A stretch of DNA of 64,000 nucleotides from Lytechinus pictus (lineage: Eukaryota > Echinodermata > Echinoidea > Temnopleuroida > Toxopneustidae): contig NC_087258.1 of NCBI RefSeq assembly GCF_037042905.1, forward strand, positions 4,752,501-4,816,500, given 5' to 3'. This document shows, piece by piece, positions 58,080 to 64,000 of the stretch. The notes beneath the pieces were generated by a model. It searched no databases and was not told where the DNA came from. It worked only from the letters and a program-made list of their open reading frames with translations. Both the position numbers and the translations under genes were made by a program. The stretch's first letter is position 1; every line of letters starts with the position of its first letter.

Positions 58080-60898
58080 TCAGACACAATCTCCAAGGCT
58101 GGCATCTACTTCTTGGGTTAACTCACTGATCTGAGTCACTGGTGTGTGCTTAAATCAAGGGGCAAGTTGTAGAATGAACACTCTCCCTGAAATACTGTTT
58201 TGAGTTGAAATTTTGATCTGGTACTAGCAACCCCCATACAGTACCGGTAGTTTTTTACATACTCACTACAATACATGAGATGCAGGTTAACAACCTCATT
58301 ATCCACGAACACATTCACCCTGAAGAGATACATTCATAAAACTGTTTTGGATTACAGGTCACGCAACTGCTTATCCCCCTATGCAACACATTTAGCCTGC
58401 ATTATCATTCCACTAAGCTGTTTTTTTTCTTTTCATGATCAATTTTAATAGGTATTGGAAACAATTAAAGACTAATCCCTTCTATGAATTAGTTCATGTG
58501 GATTGCTTTACTTGGCACAAAAATAATGCTGAGGGCTACATTGTAACAATGACATTATTCCACAAAATGAGCTGTGATCCTCTTATATAAACAGGATGAA
58601 ACTAATGTGGGAAAGCGAATACAAAGATCACATGTAATTTACATGTGATCTTTGTATTCGCTTTCCCACATTCAAATGGTGCTTTTGTAATGGAAATGCA
58701 TTGCTATAATGTTGGATATGAAGTAACTGTTTTCACACAATACATTGAATACTTTAATAGGCCGTATTCTGAATGCAGGGTTTAAACTAAACCCTGGTTT
58801 AAAGTTGTGGTTTAACTATGGAGAGCCTATTGGGGCACAAATGACAAACCCATACAAGTACAATTTGACACCCAAATTGTTCGTAATTGTCTGGGAATGA
58901 TAACTGAATGCATTTTGAAGTATTATTCCTCATTATGAAAGCAAAATGAAACTAAATAGTAAACATTAGAAATACTATACAATAAAAACATAATTTTGTA
59001 ACTTTTGGCTCCCTGTAACTTTAGCACAGAGTTAATAGACTGTGGTCTATTAAAGTTAACCCCGGCTTCATAATACGAGCCTCAAAGTCTAATATATCAT
59101 GGTCCCCTACTACAATTAAGATTTGATGAAAATTCATCAAAGAAAACCAAGTTTTGATTTTGTGACAAGATGTGATCAGATAAAACATTTTAAACCAGTG
59201 TGTATGGCGTATGGTCTTGCATGTATACTGTGGTTCAACTTTTTTTCTTTTTTTTAAAAAGAAAATATGAGACATTTACATGTACATGGGAGCTACCCAG
59301 TAACCCACATGTGATTCTTTTAGTTTCATGGATTTTCATAAAAACTATTAAAATATGTGTCTTTTATTTTCCTTTTTTTAATTTGAATTCTACTGTGGAG
59401 TGGACTTTCCCTTCAAAAGATTGATTTTTTTCTTCATTAATTCTACTTTTGGGATAGACTTTCTTCTCAACACATTGAACACAATGAGTTCAGACTTGAC
59501 TAAAATTATAGTTTAAATTCTTATCAATTTTTCATTAATTTTGTGACTGAATCGTAACAGGCCTATTTGTAACCCAATAGTTTCTCTCATAATTATGAAT
59601 ACTTTAAATTATCCCAAATTGAAATATTGAAGTAAGTTTCTTCTAAAGTTTCAATCCATTAAAAAAAATTATTGTAATTTTTATCTTATTTTCAACTAAA
59701 AGTATAACACACCAATGTATGACTTTTTTCAGTGTACTCTGGGTTCAGTCTGCAACTTCATTGAATTTTGCAGGAATTGGTTTACAATTAATACAGTAAG
59801 CACATAAACCAAACTTACATAAACCGATGTAGCCTTCATCAATCTTTACTGAGGCACAAGCATTTGCTATGTGTATTAAAAATTAACCATGATTTCAAAG
59901 CCTTTATCTGAAAATTACTGCCCCTGGCCAGTAATCAAGTTTAGCTCCAATGGTATTCCATGTATTTTGACTGGACACTTACAGTAAGCTTAGTTTTGCC
60001 ATTGATCTGTGTGAGAGAGTTGAAAGTTTTCCGATTGTGACCTCATCCCATAGCTTTTGTACATGTAGCAGAAAATGGTTTCAGTTCCTTTCTCCAGCAT
60101 TGTTTACTCCCCTTCCCATTCAGCTCAAAGAAACTGTAACTGGTTGGAATCCGAATAGCCATCTTACATCATAATCTGTAATTGTAAGCTAAGGCCATCT
60201 TCTAGCCCACATGTGTTTCATAACTTCCATCCACATGCACCAATATGTGGACTGTTGGTTACCCCTTTCCCATCAAATGTAGGGAGAGGCTTTTAATAAC
60301 CTACTGTAAAACAAAAATAAAACTAGCCCGAATAAAAGCCTTTCATTACAAAAAAAAAACATTTTATGAAATTCTCCATTCTTCGGGAGAGCCCTGAAAA
60401 CTTATTTATTCTTTAGGCTTAGGGTTGTTTATGATATGATTGTTTTATCTCTGCACCCATGTATTGATAGCTGGATGCAGGCTTGAGGAAACTTTATACA
60501 TCCAGATCTGGCTGGGTTTACATTCACATACGGTATAGTCAAGTTGAACTCCATCACCAAATTGCTACTTTGATTCACAGAATGTCGTCATTATTTTCTT
60601 ATGTTTAAAAATTGATGCCTTTTTACTCTGAGTTTGTTTTCTTAAAAGTTTCAAGCTTTCACCATTCTGTTAATCCTCATTTATCCTCTTTATAAAATAA
60701 TATAATTACAAAGTTTGGATACCCCTTGAAAAGGCGAAGCACCAATTGAGGTTTTTCATCATTATAAGTGGCCCCTAGAACATGTAGGTCCATGATCTCA
60801 TGGTGCAAACACAAATTATACAAATTCAGATCTTCAATAAAAATACTTGCCTTCAATTTTTCTAGGTGATCATTGCTAAAGTTGATTTTGGCAGTCAT
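58080..60898 (-). CDS. Probable small three-exon gene, unknown function (about 95 aa)
   Basis: Exons: 60723-60898 with the ATG, 58267-58319, 58080-58138, total 288 nt, in frame and ending TGA. The ATG at 60898 has a good context (ATCACCATGA) and an in-frame TAA upstream. An acceptor (CTATGCAG) 50 bases further up suggests a 5' non-coding exon. The first exon encodes MTAKINFSNDHLEKLKAS...LHHEIMDLHVLGATYNDEKP. The second encodes VNVFVDNEVVNLHLMYC before a clean GTGAGT donor. The third (ISELTQEVDASLGDCV) has a weaker acceptor and is the least certain. No family recognised. The first two exons could instead be the 5' end of the homeodomain gene, but the phase of exon 2 does not fit its giant exon directly. 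Confidence 0.5.
58604..58672. repeat. Perfect 69-bp inverted repeat (34-bp arms, 1-base centre)
   Basis: From AATGTGGGAAAGCGAATAC to its exact inverse ending CCCACATT, every position pairs around T638. It lies in the intron of the small gene. No second copy in the window. Confidence 0.9.
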
Positions 60899-61811
60899 GG
60901 TGATTTCTTACATGATATACTGATAATCAAAGCATCTTCTGACCTGCATAGATGAAAAGAAGAGAAAGATAGAAAGATGAAAAATATTATCAGTTTATAG
61001 AGGCTTATCACTTTGATCAAAATACAGACAGACACAAGTCAGCCCTGTTTCATATAAACAAATGCACATCAGCTCGGTATCAGCTAATCAAATTGCATGA
61101 TTTCAGTAGAATTTTTGTGAAACAGGTCCCTGTTGAGACTTCAGACAAAATAGATAAAATGGTAGACCAAACAAACCTGTAGGCTTTCCAGTGGCTATAA
61201 AATCATCAGTTTGTGAGTTCTAATAAATATCTCAAAACAATATAAGTCATACATGTAGGCTATCAAGTCACTTAATGTATTGAGTCTAACAGAAGAGTAC
61301 TGACCATGAATAGACCTACACATGAACAAATACAATTTGGTTTCCTCAATAGTTAAGGATGAACATGCACATTATACTCTGAATGTACATGTATATGAAA
61401 CTTTTAACCGCATCAGACATCTGAGCAGGGCAACTTTAATTGCCTGCGATGACTTAGATCAAGAGTGGTCGGTCAATAAGTTTCCAATTGTTTATCCACG
61501 AACCAAATTTATTGCCCGCTCAGGAAAGTCAACGAGAAAATGCGTGGAAATGTAGCGGGCAATAACGCAAAGCTACCATCCGCGTATTCTACGCGTCATA
61601 TTGAACCACGCAGTGCTATACGTCATAATGTTGATCAAGTTGAGACAATGCTGGCCTACTGCGTCCCCATCATGGCACAAACGCGTCATTTCAATGGTAA
61701 AGTTCAGAGGCCCAGTCTGCTCAACATGACAAAATAAATTCCCATTCTTCTACTGTAAAATATGTAAATTTTCACGATTTTTGCTCTAGATATGATTTGG
61801 ATAATAATATA
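60899..61811. other. Upstream flank of the small gene
   Basis: It holds the predicted acceptor at about 60948 and, presumably, the promoter. CpG-containing, less AT-rich DNA lies at 61500-61700 and could be a promoter region, but no motif decides this. The plus-strand ORFs at 61322-61737 have no recognisable product. Confidence 0.3.
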
Positions 61812-61951
61812 AATATTGACTGGCTTTTCCTCTGAGGGAACATAAAAATATTGCCCTTACAAGTACCATATTGCACTCGTCTAACGACTCAGACCGATAT
61901 GATTCAATTGCGGGCAATATGTTTGATGTTCCCTTCAGGCCAGTCAATATT
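61812..61951. repeat. Short inverted-repeat element (arms about 45 nt)
   Basis: AATATTGACTGGC...GAGGGAACAT...ATATTGCCC at the left is inverted at the right as GGGCAATAT...ATGTTCCC...GCCAGTCAATATT. The loop is about 50 bases. Probably a small MITE. Confidence 0.7.
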
Positions 61952-62304
61952 GTATAATTATCACTCGGATTATGTACGCAGAAGACTAAAAATGTTAACT
62001 AATAATAGAATTGAAAACAAAAATCCTGATACACAACGTGAAAAACAAACTTATCAATATCATGCAGTGAACATATACATTTGTATGGTTCCACTCCCAG
62101 TCTCTTGTACACTTATCATTAGAACATACCAAGTCACATCAGTTGGGTTTAAGGAATATGTTTGCATTGTAAACAATGTACAAACATTGAAAAAAAGAAT
62201 TCATAAAATCATTAGCAATTATTAGCCAATGCCTCACCAATTCATGGTACTCTTCCCCAACAGACCTAGATCAAATGTATTATACCCAAATAGCTGTCTC
62301 TTCA

Positions 62305-62698
62305 GGGCCGTCTGCACCATCCCGAGTTTTCAAATTAGCGCGCTATTTCTGATCTGGCAAATTATCCTGATCTGAACAATCTTGAGATTATTTGCAATGG
62401 AGACGCAATTATTGCGCTAGTTCGTAGGATTAATCTCGAGATTGCAATCCCAAGTCATCTTGGGATTATTTGCAAAATAGCGCGCTATTTAACGAATTAT
62501 CACGCTAATTCATAGGTGCAGACGCACTCGGGATTATTTATTCACGGCGTCAGACCATAAAGCATCGATGCCTCGCTCGAGCAGGAATCGCTCTTCTTGC
62601 GATGGTGGAGACGGGGTTTCTTGAATCTCGAGATTAATCGAGGGTCAATCGGGCTAAAATCTTGAGATTGAGCAAACTCGGGATGGTGCAGCACCGCC
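62305..62698. mobile_element. MITE with TGCACCATCCCGAGTTT termini
   Basis: GTCTGCACCATCCCGAGTTT at the left is inverted as AAACTCGGGATGGTGCAGC at the right. The interior is full of TCTCGAGATT, CTTGGGATTATTTGC and AGCGCGCTATTT repeats in both orientations. About 390 bp. The minus-strand ORF at 62542-62799 runs through it and is not considered a gene. Confidence 0.75.
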
Positions 62699-64000
62699 TT
62701 TCTTCTCTTCTCTTCTTTAGATTTGTTCATTGAAGTAAACCCAAATAGGCGTACATATATTGTCATGTTCAAACTGATTATTTTCCTCCCAGCAACCACT
62801 TTGTTACAGGATGGTGGGGAACTTCTAAATTTTTAACATACTGTATGATACATGCAGTAATATTCAAGATGAAATTTAAATCAAAAGTTAAAACACAGCA
62901 TACAAAATTACAATGACAATCACAACCAAATTTAGCACATTGAAACCCAGTCAGATATCATATTATAATACTAACATTATACATATATAATTACTAGTAG
63001 GCCTTACACTAGATGACATTAAAATTATGGAATTAAAACAATCAAAATATCAATATTAAAATAAGTCATACATGATATAATATCATATTACAGGATCATG
63101 TATACACTCACAGTCCCACAACTTCCCCCTGTTGGTGTTTACTTGTATTATTATTGATGTATGCTGCTTCCTATTCCGATGAACAACACGTAACAGATCT
63201 TCTCTGTCGCAGTACACTTCTGAGTTACAATGTTTGAGCAACTTGAGCTCAAGTGATTTTCTTCTGACAATAAATGGTCAAGAGTTTTTTTATGAGAAAT
63301 AATAAATCCAAGAAAGTTTATGGCATCCGAAATATCATTGGCCTTTGCCTGGTCACCGATTACTCACCCTTACATCTGATTGGTCAAGAATTAACTTTCA
63401 CTTCCTCAGACTACAGAAGGGTGGGAGAATGCCCTTCTTGGAAATGGCTGACCAAGGTGGATGCATCAGTGTATAGTAAACAATCACATTCCTCACATTT
63501 TATGGTCATACTGTATAAAGGCTTCCATTTGAGGGACACTCCTAAGAAATGTGACTCAATGCAAGGAGTGGTTTGACCTCAGAGGAATTTTGTATGACAT
63601 TTTAGTTTTATTCTTCTTTTCTCTGAATTTCACAACTGAGGAATGTTTCACTTCTGCATGTATTGTGAGCTCTAGACAATTAAATATTTCTAGAGAAAAA
63701 ATAAGCTTTGATTTTATATAAAATAGAAATTAACACATTAATTCCTTGAGCCTTGGAATGAAGAAAGGCTCAAGCAGCTTTTTTTCAAAACTAAAACACA
63801 CTGTAAAAGTAGGCCTTTGAAGGACGCCGCCTGATAATTATGACATAATATGAAGTTACACTATAGTTTTGCAAAAATATGATTTTCACAGGGTACAGGT
63901 GTACTTTATTTTGAATCCCTCTGAAAAGCCTTTGAATATGAACTCATATCACAGTCCAATTATTAAAGTGGGTACCGGTAACTCTTTCATGAATTCCATT
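62699..64000. other. Right-end spacer, no gene recognised
   Basis: AT-rich sequence. The plus-strand ORF at 63274-63576 (100 codons) has no family resemblance or flanking signals that I can support. Confidence 0.35.

Noticed and set aside
54786-58319. Direct splicing of the 58267-58319 exon to the giant exon
   Set aside because: The exon leaves in phase 1 while the giant exon starts in phase 0. The join would read into TGA within three codons.
62542-62799. Minus-strand ORF of 85 codons with a basic stretch
   Set aside because: Its 3' two thirds are the MITE at 62305-62698, whose direct and inverted repeats explain the composition.
1-64000. CRISPR array, operon, plasmid or phage system
   Set aside because: Genes are spliced and widely spaced. 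The only regular array (30-bp units at 54800-55302) has no spacers and is a eukaryotic minisatellite.

Overview
This is nuclear DNA from an animal. It is AT-rich, its genes are split into many short exons with GT-AG introns, and it is full of small non-autonomous transposons. The gene content (an ING4/5-type chromatin reader, a 16-exon lysosomal beta-mannosidase, the first exon of a NEURL4-like gene) fits an invertebrate deuterostome. The style of the repeats suggests an echinoderm, perhaps a sea urchin; that last step is an impression, not proof. All recognised protein genes lie on the minus strand, so the window reads right to left.

Layout by coordinate. 1-1405: first coding exon of a NEURL4-like gene that continues out of the left edge. 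1694-1765: a tRNA-Pro(TGG) gene on the plus strand. 1.8-8.9 kb: repeat-rich spacer. 8971-16091: complete eight-exon ING4/ING5-like gene (246 aa), with two CACGTG boxes just upstream of its ATG. 16.1-18.5 kb: spacer. 18550-32159: complete 16-exon beta-mannosidase gene (887 aa), with a probable 5' non-coding exon near 33.15-33.25 kb and a 24-bp palindrome of two head-to-head TCATGTGA boxes beside it. 33-43 kb: spacer with a solo LTR, hAT-like elements and other repeats. 43252-54785: six 3' exons, including one of 6013 bp, of an unusual gene. Its product has a divergent homeodomain, a long basic region, two canonical SUMO-interacting-motif-like sequences and nine tandem copies of a roughly 45-residue unit centred on SSDELVIDM. 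54.8-55.3 kb: 30-bp tandem repeat in the intron just upstream. 56-58 kb: second LTR copy and a large foldback element. 58080-60898: probable small three-exon gene of unknown function. 60.9-64 kb: spacer with inverted-repeat elements.

The genes do not form an operon or pathway. Beta-mannosidase acts in lysosomes, ING4/5 reads H3K4me3 in histone acetyltransferase complexes, NEURL4 relatives act in ubiquitin and centrosome biology, and the poly-SIM homeodomain-like protein is most likely nuclear. Exon boundaries come from splice consensus, reading-frame continuity and remembered family sequences; I had no transcripts or alignments. For the ING and mannosidase genes every junction keeps frame to a natural stop. 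The most novel item is the poly-SIM homeodomain-like gene. The most testable regulatory item is the MiT/TFE-type E-box palindrome at the mannosidase promoter.
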